DNA of 28,431 nucleotides. Source: Gemmatimonas sp. UBA2094 (GTDB lineage Bacteria > Gemmatimonadota > Gemmatimonadetes > Gemmatimonadales > Gemmatimonadaceae). The DNA lies in assembly GCA_002331565.1 (NCBI GenBank), contig DCZC01000158.1:958-29388 (forward strand), in the 5' to 3' direction. This document shows positions 15,766-25,768 of the stretch, piece after piece. Position 1 is the first letter of the stretch; each line of letters begins with the position of its first letter. Below the pieces are notes generated by a model that searched no databases, was not told the DNA's origin, and saw only the letters and a program-made list of their open reading frames with translations. The translations under genes and the position numbers were made by a program.

Positions 15766-16320
15766 TCACCTCGGCGTGCGGTAGCGCTCCCGGAAGTTGC
15801 CGATGTGCGCGATGTGATGGTCTCCATGCCACGCATACATCGCCGCGATGTCGTCGAGACTCATCCACCCGTGCTCCGGGTGGACGATGCGGCGCGCGAA
15901 CTGTTCCGGGCTCATCGACACCAGCACGGTATGCAACCGGATGTGCGTCGCGGCGAACAGCGCCACACTCACGTGCGGTGACAGGGTGCGGGCATCGGCG
16001 AGGGCCACCCATGCGTCCTGATCATACGGCTTGATCGTGGGCTCGTGCTCGGTGAGGCCGAGCTTCACGCGGATGTAGGCATTCACGTGGCTGTCGGCCA
16101 TGTGATGCACCAGCTGCCCCACGGTCCAGCCGCCCGGGCGGTAGGGGGCGGCGAAATCCCCCGCTTCGAGCCCGTCAAGTGCGTCGGCCAGGCGCGCGGG
16201 CTGCGCGCCGATGCGCTCGATGTGCGCGGCCCGGTCGGCCGCAGTGTACTGCGCCGGACGGACGAAACGGCCGATAGGAAAACTCGGATCGAAGGCGGGG
16301 GCGTCGGGAGCGTCGGTCAT
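15766..16320 (-). CDS. YfiT/DinB-family metal-dependent protein (putative bacillithiol transferase type)
   Basis: This 184-residue protein is of the DinB-like four-helix fold, YfiT subgroup. Family marks are FPIGRF near the N-terminus, PGGWTVGQLVHHMADSHVN, KPYDQDAWVAL and WHGDHHIAHI near the C-terminus. The likely metal ligands are H72, H165 and H169, in the classic three-histidine arrangement. Members have been described as metal-dependent hydrolases or as thiol (bacillithiol) S-transferases; no bacillithiol genes are in the window, so the substrate is unknown. Length is normal. It has no signal peptide and should be cytoplasmic. A TAGCTT box lies 6 nt before the ATG, suggesting a leaderless message. 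It ends 18 bp from the convergent 14-repeat lipoprotein gene. Confidence 0.88.
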   Translation of the reverse strand: MTDAPDAPAFDPSFPIGRFVRPAQYTAADRAAHIERIGAQPARLADALDGLEAGDFAAPYRPGGWTVGQLVHHMADSHVNAYIRVKLGLTEHEPTIKPYDQDAWVALADARTLSPHVSVALFAATHIRLHTVLVSMSPEQFARRIVHPEHGWMSLDDIAAMYAWHGDHHIAHIGNFRERYRTPR

Positions 16321-16326
16321 GCGCGA

Positions 16327-16332
16327 AAGCTA
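16327..16332 (-). promoter_or_regulatory. Putative -10 box of the YfiT-family gene (leaderless type)
   Basis: TAGCTT on the minus strand precedes the ATG by 6 nt, identical in hexamer and spacing to the S41 gene. No -35 box is convincing. Confidence 0.5.
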
Positions 16333-16457
16333 GCAGCGATGCCGAGGAGAGAAACGACTGGGTGGGCATGCCAGGTTGGCCGGGACGCCTTCCGTCATTC
16401 GTGCCCGGGCCATAGCATTGCCGCATCTACCCTGCTCACTCCGCTGACGGAGCCGCC

Positions 16458-17195
16458 ATGTCGCGTACGATCCGGGGCCCCGTGAGGCCCCGCGCCCACC
16501 GGAACCACCTGCCCTTTCCCCTTGCGGTCGTCCTGGCCGCCATGGTCGTTGCCGCGCCCGATGCGTCGGCGCAAAAGGCGGCGGCCGCGCGCACGGGTGG
16601 CTGGACCGCCCTCTTCGACGGGACGTCGCTCACGGGCTGGCACAACTACGACACGCCGGGTAAACCGGTCACCGGGTGGAGCGCTGAAAACGGCCTGCTC
16701 GTGCGTACGGGCGAAGGCGGCGACCTCACCACCGACAGGCAATACGCCAACTTCGAACTCGAACTCGAGTGGAAGGTGGAGAAGGGCGGCAACAGCGGCA
16801 TCATCTACCGCATCGACCACGCGGCCGAGAAGACGTACATCAGCGGCCCCGAAATGCAGATCCTCGACGACGCGGCGCACACCGACGGCAAGAACCCGCT
16901 CACGGCGGCCGGCGCGAACTTCGCGCTCCACCCGACGGTGCCGGGGCTCAACAAGGGGGCCGGCCAGTGGAACGCCGTACGTCTCGTCGTAACCGGCGCG
17001 CATGTGGAGCACTGGCTCAACGGCAAGCAGGTGGTGGCATACGAGCTGGGCTCGGCGGACTGGGAGGCTCGCCGCAAGGCGAGCAAGTTCGCGAACGCCG
17101 AGCGGTACGGGCGCGCGAGGCGCGGCCACATTGCGCTGCAGGACCACGGTGACCGCGTCTCTTTCCGCAACGTTCGCATCCGGGAGCTGCCGTAA
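16458..17195 (+). CDS. Exported DUF1080 protein (3-keto-disaccharide hydrolase-like)
   Basis: This 245-residue protein has an N-terminal Sec signal (basic start, hydrophobic PFPLAVVLAAMVVAA, cleavage after ASA near residue 38) and one DUF1080 domain of the concanavalin-like jelly-roll fold: GWTALFDGTSLTGWHNY, FELELEWKVEKGGNSGIIYR, GPEMQILDD and the final GHIALQDHGDRVSFRNVRIREL. Members of this family have been linked to cleavage of 3-keto-glycosides. The start at 16458 has a GGAG five bases upstream. Its stop codon is immediately followed by the ATG of the MFS permease, so the two are coupled. With the downstream GH20 and the nearby Gfo/Idh/MocA enzyme it probably takes part in glycoside breakdown outside the cytoplasmic membrane. 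The family is certain; the substrate is inferred. Confidence 0.88.
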   Translation: MSRTIRGPVRPRAHRNHLPFPLAVVLAAMVVAAPDASAQKAAAARTGGWTALFDGTSLTGWHNYDTPGKPVTGWSAENGLLVRTGEGGDLTTDRQYANFELELEWKVEKGGNSGIIYRIDHAAEKTYISGPEMQILDDAAHTDGKNPLTAAGANFALHPTVPGLNKGAGQWNAVRLVVTGAHVEHWLNGKQVVAYELGSADWEARRKASKFANAERYGRARRGHIALQDHGDRVSFRNVRIRELP

Positions 17196-18422
<1,227 letters not shown>

Positions 18423-18436
18423 CCGGGTCGCCGCTC

Positions 18437-19141
18437 ATGCCAGACGCCACCACCGACACGATCACCGTGTCCGCATCGCACGCCAGGCCGGTACTCGTGG
18501 AGGCGTGTTGCGATTCGGTGTACACCGCGATCGCGGCGCAGGACTCCGGCGCGGGACGCATCGAGCTGTGCGGCCCGGGCGACGGTGGCACCACCCCGTC
18601 ACTCGGGCTGATCGCGCGCTGTCGCGATCTCCTCCAGGTGCCGCTGCACGTGATGATCCGCCCGCACAGCCGTGACTTCGTGTATCACGATGACGAACTC
18701 GACGTGATGGCCAACGACATCGTGACGGCGCGGACGATGGGGGCGGATGGCGTCGTGCTCGGACCGCTGCAACGCGACGATACGGTGCACATGCAGCAGC
18801 TCGCGACGCTGGTACAGATCGCGCATCCCATGCCCGTGGTATTTCACCGCGCCTTCGACCGCACCCCCGATCCGTTCGCGGCGCTGCACACGCTCATGCT
18901 CACCGGCGTGCGCACGGTGCTCACCAGCGGACAGGCCGCCACGGCCCTCGAGGGTGCGGCCACCCTGCAAGCCTTGCGCCAGCGTGCCGGCGACCGTCTG
19001 ACGATCCTGGCCGGCGGCGGCGTGCGCGGGAGCAACGTGCGCGACCTGGTGCAGCGCAGTGAGGTGCACCAGGTGCATGCACGCGGCACCGATCCCACGA
19101 TCATCCGGGACGTGGTCCGGTCGCTACGCTCGACGCCCTGA
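18437..19141 (+). CDS. cutC: CutC-family protein
   Basis: This 234-residue protein is a TIM-barrel of the CutC family. Marks are VLVEACCDSVYTAIAAQDSGAGRIELCG at the N-terminus, LHVMIRPHSRDFVYHDDE, GADGVVLGPLQRDDTVH, VVFHRAFDRTPDP, VLTSGQAATALEG and ILAGGGVRGSNV. The name comes from copper tolerance in E. coli, but its direct role in copper handling has been questioned. Here it lies inside a sugar operon (14 bp after the permease, 38 bp before the GH20) with no copper genes nearby, so an enzymatic role on a sugar-derived compound is worth considering. The ATG at 18437 gives the usual family start; the frame extends upstream into the permease gene but without family character. It has no signal peptide and should be cytoplasmic. 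Confidence 0.9.
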   Translation: MPDATTDTITVSASHARPVLVEACCDSVYTAIAAQDSGAGRIELCGPGDGGTTPSLGLIARCRDLLQVPLHVMIRPHSRDFVYHDDELDVMANDIVTARTMGADGVVLGPLQRDDTVHMQQLATLVQIAHPMPVVFHRAFDRTPDPFAALHTLMLTGVRTVLTSGQAATALEGAATLQALRQRAGDRLTILAGGGVRGSNVRDLVQRSEVHQVHARGTDPTIIRDVVRSLRSTP

Positions 19142-19179
19142 CGGGGCGGTCCCCCCGAACTCCTCCGAGTACTCCCATC

Positions 19180-20862
19180 GTGCGTGCACTTTCTCTTTCC
19201 TGCGGCGCGGCGTTCGTCGTGGGCGTGGCGTTGCTGGCGGTGACCGCTTCAGAGCTGCCGGCGCAGGGAGCGACAGCTGGCGGGACCAACCTCGAGGCCA
19301 CCTACGCGGTGATCCCCCGCCCCAGTGTGCTGACGCCGGCCAGCGGCCGGTTCGTCATCACCGCCACCACCCCCGTGTACACCGCGTCCGAGTTCCGCCG
19401 CGTGGCCCGCCGCTTCGTGCGCGACATCGGGGGCGCGATGGGCTTCGACCTGCCGATCGCCGACCGGCGCCGCGGGAGCGGTGGCATCACGCTGCGACGG
19501 GTCCCGGGCATTCCCCGCGAGGGCTATCGTCTCGATGTGACGGCTACGGGCATCGTGGTGCAGGCGAGCGACTCGGCCGGCGCCTTCTATGCGCTCGAAA
19601 CGGTGAAGCAACTGCTGCCCCCCGCGATCTACCGTGAGGCCGAAGTGCGCGGCGTGGCGTGGAGCGTTCCGGCGGTGCACATCGAAGACGCCCCCCGCTT
19701 CCCGTGGCGCGGGTCGCACATGGATGTGGGCCGCCATTTCCAGCCCAAGGCATTCGTCAAGAAGTACATCGACCTGCTCGCGCGGCACAAACTCAATCGC
19801 TTTCACTGGCATCTCACCGAAGACCAGGGCTGGCGCATCGATATCCGCAAGTATCCGCGCCTCACGGAAGTGGGTTCATGCCGCGACAACACGCTCGTGG
19901 GTTCGCACACGGATGATCCTGCGAAGCAGGTGTTCGACGGCCGCCAGCACTGCGGCTTCTACACGCAGGACGATATCCGCGAGGTGGTGGCGTACGCCGC
20001 CGAACGCATGGTCACCGTGGTGCCGGAGATCGAGATGCCCGGCCATGCGCAGGCGGCCGTGTACGCGTATCCGTTCCTCGCCAGTACCACCGACAGCATC
20101 CCCGGCCTGCGTCGCATGTGGGGCGTGAGCCCGTACATCATCAATCCATCGGACCGTAGCGTGTCGTTCATGCAGGACGTGCTGACGGAGGTGATGGCGC
20201 TGTTCCCGTCCCCGTGGATCCACATCGGCGGCGACGAAGCGGTGAAGGATCAGTGGAAGGCGAACCCGGAGATCCAAGCGCGCATCCGGTCGCTCGGTCT
20301 CAAGGACGAACACGAGATGCAGAGCTGGTTCATTCGGCAGATGGATACGTTCCTCACGAAGCACGGCCGCCGGCTCATCGGCTGGGATGAGATTCTCGAG
20401 GGGGGACTCGCTGAGGGCGCCACCGTGATGAGCTGGCGCGGCATGGCCGGCGGCATCGATGCCGCGAAGCAGGGCCACGACGTGGTGATGGCGCCGGGCA
20501 GCCACACCTACTTCGACCACTACCAGTCGCAGAACCAGGCCAGCGAACCGCTGGCCATCGGTGGCTTCACCAACGTGGAGAAGGTGTACGGATTCGAGCC
20601 GGTGCCGGAGGCGCTCACGCCGGCGCAGGCCAAGCATATTCTCGGCGCACAGTCGCAGCTGTGGACGGAGTACATCCCCACCCCCCGTCAGCTGGAGTAC
20701 ATGGCGTACCCACGACTCACGGCGCTGTCGGAAGTGGTGTGGAGCGCACGGTCACGGCGCGACTACGGCAACTTCATGCAGCGCTTGCCGGTACATCTGC
20801 AGCGATTGGATGCACTGGATGTCAACTATCGGCGGCTGGACGGGGCGGCGATTGTGCCGTAG
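19180..20862 (+). CDS. Exported beta-N-acetylhexosaminidase, glycoside hydrolase family 20
   Basis: This enzyme removes terminal beta-linked N-acetylglucosamine or N-acetylgalactosamine from chitin fragments, glycoproteins or similar chains. It has 560 residues with a signal peptide (hydrophobic AAFVVGVALLAVTA, cleavage near residue 25-30), an N-terminal GH20b domain (about 45-165; YAVIPRPSVLTP to GAFYALETVKQLLP), and the catalytic barrel from about 175 (PWRGSHMDVGRHF). The catalytic Asp-Glu pair is D352-E353 in HIGGDEAVK; FHWHLTEDQGWRI and EIEMPGHAQA are further substrate-pocket motifs. The start codon is GTG at 19180, the only choice that keeps the signal peptide. It is the last gene of the DUF1080-permease-cutC operon. 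Substrate-assisted catalysis via the acetamido group is known for the family. Confidence 0.95.
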   Translation: MRALSLSCGAAFVVGVALLAVTASELPAQGATAGGTNLEATYAVIPRPSVLTPASGRFVITATTPVYTASEFRRVARRFVRDIGGAMGFDLPIADRRRGSGGITLRRVPGIPREGYRLDVTATGIVVQASDSAGAFYALETVKQLLPPAIYREAEVRGVAWSVPAVHIEDAPRFPWRGSHMDVGRHFQPKAFVKKYIDLLARHKLNRFHWHLTEDQGWRIDIRKYPRLTEVGSCRDNTLVGSHTDDPAKQVFDGRQHCGFYTQDDIREVVAYAAERMVTVVPEIEMPGHAQAAVYAYPFLASTTDSIPGLRRMWGVSPYIINPSDRSVSFMQDVLTEVMALFPSPWIHIGGDEAVKDQWKANPEIQARIRSLGLKDEHEMQSWFIRQMDTFLTKHGRRLIGWDEILEGGLAEGATVMSWRGMAGGIDAAKQGHDVVMAPGSHTYFDHYQSQNQASEPLAIGGFTNVEKVYGFEPVPEALTPAQAKHILGAQSQLWTEYIPTPRQLEYMAYPRLTALSEVVWSARSRRDYGNFMQRLPVHLQRLDALDVNYRRLDGAAIVP

Positions 20863-20915
20863 CCCGGCTTGAGTACTGGGGCTCAACGGCAGCCGTCAGG
20901 CCACAGCCACGCCCC

Positions 20916-22151
20916 TCACGGCCTCCACGTCCCCTGCCCCACTTTCGGCACGAACTTGTCCACGCCGTTCTCCTTGTAGTCCAGCGTCCGTCCCAGCTCC
21001 GCACTCTTGTACGCGTGCATGAGAATGCGCACCACGTCGAGCCCGTCATGCCACGTGAGCAGCGGTGTTTCCTTGCCGAGGAAGGCGCGCACGAAGTGCT
21101 TGTTCTCGGCCTCGTAGCCGTAGGCGATGTCCTCATTCACGACGACCGGCATCTGGCCCTGTTCGGCCATCTGCTTTTCCACGATGTCCTCGCCGCTCTT
21201 GCCTCTCACGGCGCGCGAAAAGAAGAGATCGAGTCCGCTGTCGAGCGAGCTCCACTTCATCGAATACTCCGGGCCGAGCAGCTCGGCGCTAAGACGTAAA
21301 CCGGGACCGACGAAGCTCCAGCTCGTGGTGGCCTCCCCGATGGCGATGCGCCCCTCGGGTGTTTCGAACTCGATGTTCACGCTGGCGAAGTCTTCCGACG
21401 GCGCCTTGAGATAATCCACCTGCATGTCGCGCTTGAGCTGCGCCGCGTATTCCTTTCGCGTCCACTTGAGCGACGCGATGTGGCCCGTGATGCGCTTCAC
21501 CTTGAGGTCACCGAGCGGCTTGCCCGGCTCGGAGAGCAGCTGGCGCACCACGAGGGCGGAGTGGCACATCATGTCGTTGAGCACACCACCGCCCTGCTGG
21601 ACGCCGTTCCAGAACCACGGGCCGTGCGGACCACTGTGCTCTTCGGCGGCGCGAGCGAGGTACGGGCGGCCGGTAGTCGCGGCTCCGCGCTTCCAGATGA
21701 GATGGTGCCCGACGTGCACCTGCGGCGAGAAGAACTGATTTTCGAGATAGCCATGCATGATGCCGGCCTTCTCGACGAGCGTGAGAATGTGCTTCGCCTC
21801 GGCCACGGTGCGCCCAAGCGGCTTCTCGCAGGCGATGCCCTTGAGCGTGCCCTTGCCGCTCGTCACGGCATGGACGATCTCCTCCACGTTGTCGATGCGC
21901 GCGTGGTTCGGGCCGTTGAGCCAGATCGCATCGATGGCCGGATCGGCGACCATGTCGGTGATCGACTTGTAGGCCTTCGCGCTGCCCACGTCGAGATCAC
22001 GTGCGTATTTGGCGGCCGACGCCGCGTTCTTCGCGTTCGGGCTCCACACGCCCAACACGTCGGCATCGCGCACGTGGCGGAAGCTCTGGATGTGGAAGCG
22101 GGCGTTGAAGCCCGATCCGATGAAACCGATACCGAGACGATTACCTGACAT
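20916..22151 (-). CDS. Gfo/Idh/MocA-family NAD(P)-dependent oxidoreductase
   Basis: This 411-residue protein has an N-terminal Rossmann domain (GIGFIGSGFNARFHIQSF, residues 7-24) and the family motif CEKPLGRT (108-115), whose lysine is catalytic. The following domain includes GGGVLNDMMCHSALVVRQLL, with the conserved D and H for substrate binding. Members oxidise or reduce a sugar or inositol hydroxyl. There is no signal peptide, so it should be cytoplasmic. The gene faces the GH20 gene and ends 53 bp from it, so it is not in the same transcript, but the pairing with a DUF1080 gene and the NupG-like permease suggests it makes or uses a 3-keto-sugar. The start at 22151 (MSGNRLGIG) is the natural one; no ribosome binding site is clear. 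Confidence 0.9.
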   Translation of the reverse strand: MSGNRLGIGFIGSGFNARFHIQSFRHVRDADVLGVWSPNAKNAASAAKYARDLDVGSAKAYKSITDMVADPAIDAIWLNGPNHARIDNVEEIVHAVTSGKGTLKGIACEKPLGRTVAEAKHILTLVEKAGIMHGYLENQFFSPQVHVGHHLIWKRGAATTGRPYLARAAEEHSGPHGPWFWNGVQQGGGVLNDMMCHSALVVRQLLSEPGKPLGDLKVKRITGHIASLKWTRKEYAAQLKRDMQVDYLKAPSEDFASVNIEFETPEGRIAIGEATTSWSFVGPGLRLSAELLGPEYSMKWSSLDSGLDLFFSRAVRGKSGEDIVEKQMAEQGQMPVVVNEDIAYGYEAENKHFVRAFLGKETPLLTWHDGLDVVRILMHAYKSAELGRTLDYKENGVDKFVPKVGQGTWRP

Positions 22152-22243
22152 GCGTCGTGAATGGCGGGTAAGAGGTATTCCTGCAGTGCTGTATCGATGC
22201 TGAAGTTATCACCGCGGGTTCGCCGTCGCCTGACGGCCGCGGC

Positions 22244-23872
22244 TCAACCGCTCTGATTGGCGCGCTCTCGGTCGCGGAGCAGCCGGCGGAGGATCTTTCC
22301 CGAGGGACTCTTGGGAATTGCCTCCACGAACTCCACCTGGCGCACCTTCTTGTACGGTGACACCCGCTCCGCCACGTAGGCCATGACCTGCTCAGCGTCG
22401 ATCTCGCCGCGCTTCACGATGTACGCCTTGGGAATCTCACCAGCCTCCGCGTCGGGCACGGGGATGACCGCGGCATCGGCGATGAGCGGGTTGGAGAGCA
22501 GCACCGCCTCGAGTTCGGCGGGCGCCACCTGCAGCCCCTTGTACTTGATGAGCTCTTTCACGCGATCGACGATACGATACCACCCATCCGTTTCGATGGC
22601 GACGTCGCCGGTCTTGAACCACCCATCTTCGGTCATGCATGCCGCGGTGGCCTCAGGCTTGTTGAAGTAGCCCTTCATCACCTGCGGCCCGCGAATCCAG
22701 AGCTCTCCGCGCTCGCCGGGCGACACGTCGGCACCGGTGTCGGCGTCGACGAGGCGGCACTCGGTGTTGGGCACGCTCGGGCCCACGGAACCGGCATCCA
22801 CCCGATCCCCCGTGAACGGATGGAAGTGCGACACGGGGCTCGTTTCGGTGAGGCCGTAGCCCTGACGCACGAGGCATCCGAGACGGGCCGCGCACGCATC
22901 GGCCAGGTCGGCACTCAGCGGCGCCGCGCCGCTCATGATGGTGCGTACCGATCTCACGTCGTAGTTGCCCACCACCGGATGCTTGGCGAGGGCGAGGATG
23001 ATGGGCGGCACAAGGTTCATGTAGGTCACCCGGTGCGTCTGGATAGCGCCGAGGAACTGTTCCAGATCGAAGCGCGGCATGCTCACGATAGTGGCACCCT
23101 CGCGCAACGCCCCACCCATCACGACCACCATCCCGTAGATGTGAAAGAACGGCAGGACACCGATCACCACGTCGTCATGCGAGATCCCCACGCCGGCCGC
23201 TTCACACTGCACGAGATTCGCGACGAGGTTACGATGCGTGAGCATCACGCCCTTGGGGATGCCCGACGTACCGCTGGAATATGGCAAGGCGCAGACGTCG
23301 GTGGCCGGATCGATCTCCACCGCCGGTGGCACATCACCGTACGCGAACAGGCTCGCGTACGGCGTGGCACCGTCGGCCTCACCGAACACCACGATCTCCC
23401 GCACCGTACTCGCGAGTCGCGCGGCCGCGGAACACTTCTCGTGCAGATCGGGGATGGTGAAGAGCATCACTGCTTCGCTATCGGCAAACTGCGCCCCGAT
23501 CTCCTCGGCAGTCGCGATGGGATTCACCGTACTGCACACGGCGCCGAGCACCGTGACGGCATAGAACACCACGGCGAAGTCAGGGATGTTGGGGCTCACG
23601 AGGCCCACGACATCTCCCTTGCGAATCCCGCGCGCGTGCAGTCCGGCGGCGACTTGCCGGATCGCCTGCTGCAGTTCGCCGTAGGTGAGCCGGCGACCAG
23701 AAGCGGCACACATGATGGCGATCTTGTCAGGGTGCTGCGCTGCACGCTCGAAGACGAACGGCACCAGCAGCGAATCGGGAATGTTCGCGTGCGGTAGCGG
23801 ACTGGCGATGATACGAGGCGGGATCAATGACCACTCCGGTAGGTGAGCGGGGGATGCCAACGCCGATACCAT
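22244..23872 (-). CDS. Acyl-CoA synthetase (4-coumarate-CoA ligase-like AMP-binding enzyme)
   Basis: This 542-residue cytoplasmic enzyme activates a carboxylic acid with ATP and joins it to coenzyme A. Motifs of the ANL superfamily are complete: YSSGTSGIPKGVMLTH (phosphate loop), QGYGLTETSPV, GWFKTGDVA, the hinge RVKELIKYKG and the C-terminal catalytic lysine K526 in PKSPSGKILRR. The overall pattern is closest to plant-type 4-coumarate-CoA ligases and medium- or long-chain fatty acid ligases; the substrate cannot be decided. ATG at 23872 (MVSALASPA) is taken as start; the frame is open for 69 codons upstream, but these are arginine-rich and run into the divergent gene's promoter. No strong ribosome binding site is seen. 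Confidence 0.9.
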   Translation of the reverse strand: MVSALASPAHLPEWSLIPPRIIASPLPHANIPDSLLVPFVFERAAQHPDKIAIMCAASGRRLTYGELQQAIRQVAAGLHARGIRKGDVVGLVSPNIPDFAVVFYAVTVLGAVCSTVNPIATAEEIGAQFADSEAVMLFTIPDLHEKCSAAARLASTVREIVVFGEADGATPYASLFAYGDVPPAVEIDPATDVCALPYSSGTSGIPKGVMLTHRNLVANLVQCEAAGVGISHDDVVIGVLPFFHIYGMVVVMGGALREGATIVSMPRFDLEQFLGAIQTHRVTYMNLVPPIILALAKHPVVGNYDVRSVRTIMSGAAPLSADLADACAARLGCLVRQGYGLTETSPVSHFHPFTGDRVDAGSVGPSVPNTECRLVDADTGADVSPGERGELWIRGPQVMKGYFNKPEATAACMTEDGWFKTGDVAIETDGWYRIVDRVKELIKYKGLQVAPAELEAVLLSNPLIADAAVIPVPDAEAGEIPKAYIVKRGEIDAEQVMAYVAERVSPYKKVRQVEFVEAIPKSPSGKILRRLLRDRERANQSG

Positions 23873-23947
23873 ACCGTCCCGCCATGCGGGGGTCCAGCCA
23901 TGCCACGACCACGGTACCCTCGCGCCCCGTAATCCGCGCCCCGGACG

Positions 23948-23953
23948 TACGTT
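23948..23953 (+). promoter_or_regulatory. Putative -10 box of the amidohydrolase gene (leaderless type)
   Basis: TACGTT lies 7 nt before the ATG at 23961. It matches the TANNNT form seen at other genes here but is otherwise a poor hexamer. Confidence 0.3.
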
Positions 23954-23960
23954 TCTCCCA

Positions 23961-25736
23961 ATGCTGCCCCTGCCTCGTTCCGCCGGTCGTACCGCCCCCC
24001 GCGGACTCCGCCTCCGGGTACTCATCCTGCTGTCGGGCGTTGGCGCTTCTGCCTGCTCGCCCACTGACGCGCCCGGCAATCATGCCGACCTGATTCTTCA
24101 CAACGGGCACGTGTACACCTTGACGTGGCCGGAGCCCTCACGGGATGGCCGCCCGGCGTCCACGGCCCCCTACGCCAGCATCACCGGGTGGCACCACGAC
24201 GCGTCGGCCGTCGCTATTCGCGGTGGACGTATCGTGTACGTGGGCAGTGATTCCGGCGCGTTCGCACTGGCCGGCGCCACGACGTCGATCAAGAATCTCG
24301 ATGGTCGCGTCGTGGTCCCCGGGCTCGTCGATGCCCACACCCACGTGGCCGAATTGGGTGAATCACTCGACCGGGTGAATCTCACCGGCGTCGCCACCGA
24401 GGCCGAGGCCGTGGAGCGCATCGTGCAACGCGCCGCCACCACGCCGAAGGGGGAATGGATCCTCGGGTACGGGTGGGACGAAGGCGCCTGGGCCAACCGG
24501 TTCCCGGACAAGCGCCTGTTGTCGCAGCGTGTGCCCGATCACCCGGTCGTCCTGCGCAGCCTGCACGGATTTGCCTCGTGGGCGAACGAGCGGGCGCTCT
24601 CGCTCGCGGGCATCACCCGCGACACCCCGGTGCCGAACGGCGGAGAAATCCGCCGGGATGCGAACGGCAATCCGACCGGCCTCGTGCTCAATCGTGCCGT
24701 ACCGCTGCTCGACAACGCCGTCCCGCGCCCGACACCCGCACAGCGCGATGCCCAACTGCTGCGTGCACTGCGCGTGATGGCGCAGGCCGGGTATACCGGT
24801 GTGCACGAGGCGGGGGTCGCCCCCGACGTGATGGACAGCTTCGAGCGGTTGGCGGCGCGCGATTCGTTGCCGCTGCGCGTTCACGCCATGCTCAGCGCGC
24901 GTGACTCCGTACTGATTCGCCGCTGGATCGCGCGCGGCCCGTACACGTCGGCCAACGGCATGCTGAGCGTGCGGGCCGTGAAGGCCTACTACGACGGCGC
25001 GCTCGGCTCGCGCGGGGCACAGCTGCTGGACGACTACACCGATCGCCCTGGCCATCGTGGCGTGAGCGGTGGCAGCTACGGGTTCGACCGAACGCTCGTG
25101 GCAGATGCCATGAGCGCCGGATTTCAGGTGGGGATTCACGCCATCGGTGACGCCGGCAACCGTGCCACGCTCGACTTCATCGACTCGGTGACCCGTGCTG
25201 CGCCCAAGGCGCGCGCGCTCCGTCATCGCGTGGAGCACGCGCAGGTCGTCTCGCCTGCGGATTTCGCACGCTTCGCGGCGCTGGGCGTGGTGGCGTCGGT
25301 GCAACCGCCGCACGCGGTGGAGGACAAGGGCTGGGCGGAGACGCGGGTGGGAGCCGATCGCATCGCGGGCGCCTACGCGTGGCGTACTCTGCGTCTGGCT
25401 GGCGCCCCACTTGTATTTTCGTCGGACTTGCCCGGTTCGGATTGGAACCCATTTTACGGGCTGCATTCAGCCATCACGCGACAGGACACCAGCGGTGCAC
25501 CGCCAGGTGGCTGGCACCCTGGCCAGCGCATGTCGGCGGAGGAGGCGCTGCGCGGTTACACGGTGTGGAGTGCCTGGGCTGCGTTCGACGAACTCGACGG
25601 TGGCACGATTTCGGTCGGGAAACGGGCCGACCTCTCCGTGCTCTCCGTCGACCCGTTGCGCGATGCCCCGCGCGCCCTGCTCCACGGTGAGGCCGTGCTG
25701 ACGATGTCGCGCGGCCGGATCATCTGGCAGCGATGA
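23961..25736 (+). CDS. YtcJ-like amidohydrolase, exported
   Basis: This 591-residue metal-dependent hydrolase belongs to the amidohydrolase superfamily, subgroup of YtcJ and N-substituted formamide deformylase. Metal ligands are visible: the HTH of PGLVDAHTHVAELG (H126, H128), GIHAIGDAGNRA, HRVEHAQ and the late aspartate in SSDLPGSDWNPF. The subgroup mark VKAYYDGALGSRGAQ is present. The N-terminus is hydrophobic (RLRVLILLSGVGASAC) and ends with a possible lipid-anchored C32, so the enzyme is probably periplasmic or membrane attached; the lipobox is not perfect. It probably cleaves a C-N bond in an amide or cyclic compound; the substrate is unknown. It leads a likely operon with the sterol desaturase-family gene 32 bp downstream. 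Confidence 0.88.
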   Translation: MLPLPRSAGRTAPRGLRLRVLILLSGVGASACSPTDAPGNHADLILHNGHVYTLTWPEPSRDGRPASTAPYASITGWHHDASAVAIRGGRIVYVGSDSGAFALAGATTSIKNLDGRVVVPGLVDAHTHVAELGESLDRVNLTGVATEAEAVERIVQRAATTPKGEWILGYGWDEGAWANRFPDKRLLSQRVPDHPVVLRSLHGFASWANERALSLAGITRDTPVPNGGEIRRDANGNPTGLVLNRAVPLLDNAVPRPTPAQRDAQLLRALRVMAQAGYTGVHEAGVAPDVMDSFERLAARDSLPLRVHAMLSARDSVLIRRWIARGPYTSANGMLSVRAVKAYYDGALGSRGAQLLDDYTDRPGHRGVSGGSYGFDRTLVADAMSAGFQVGIHAIGDAGNRATLDFIDSVTRAAPKARALRHRVEHAQVVSPADFARFAALGVVASVQPPHAVEDKGWAETRVGADRIAGAYAWRTLRLAGAPLVFSSDLPGSDWNPFYGLHSAITRQDTSGAPPGGWHPGQRMSAEEALRGYTVWSAWAAFDELDGGTISVGKRADLSVLSVDPLRDAPRALLHGEAVLTMSRGRIIWQR

Positions 25737-25768
25737 TCCGGTAGCCACAACAACGCCATCGCCTACTC

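Noticed and set aside
20863..20915. Possible terminator between the GH20 and Gfo/Idh/MocA genes
   Set aside because: Short GC-rich inverted segments exist, but there is no good stem with a T-run.
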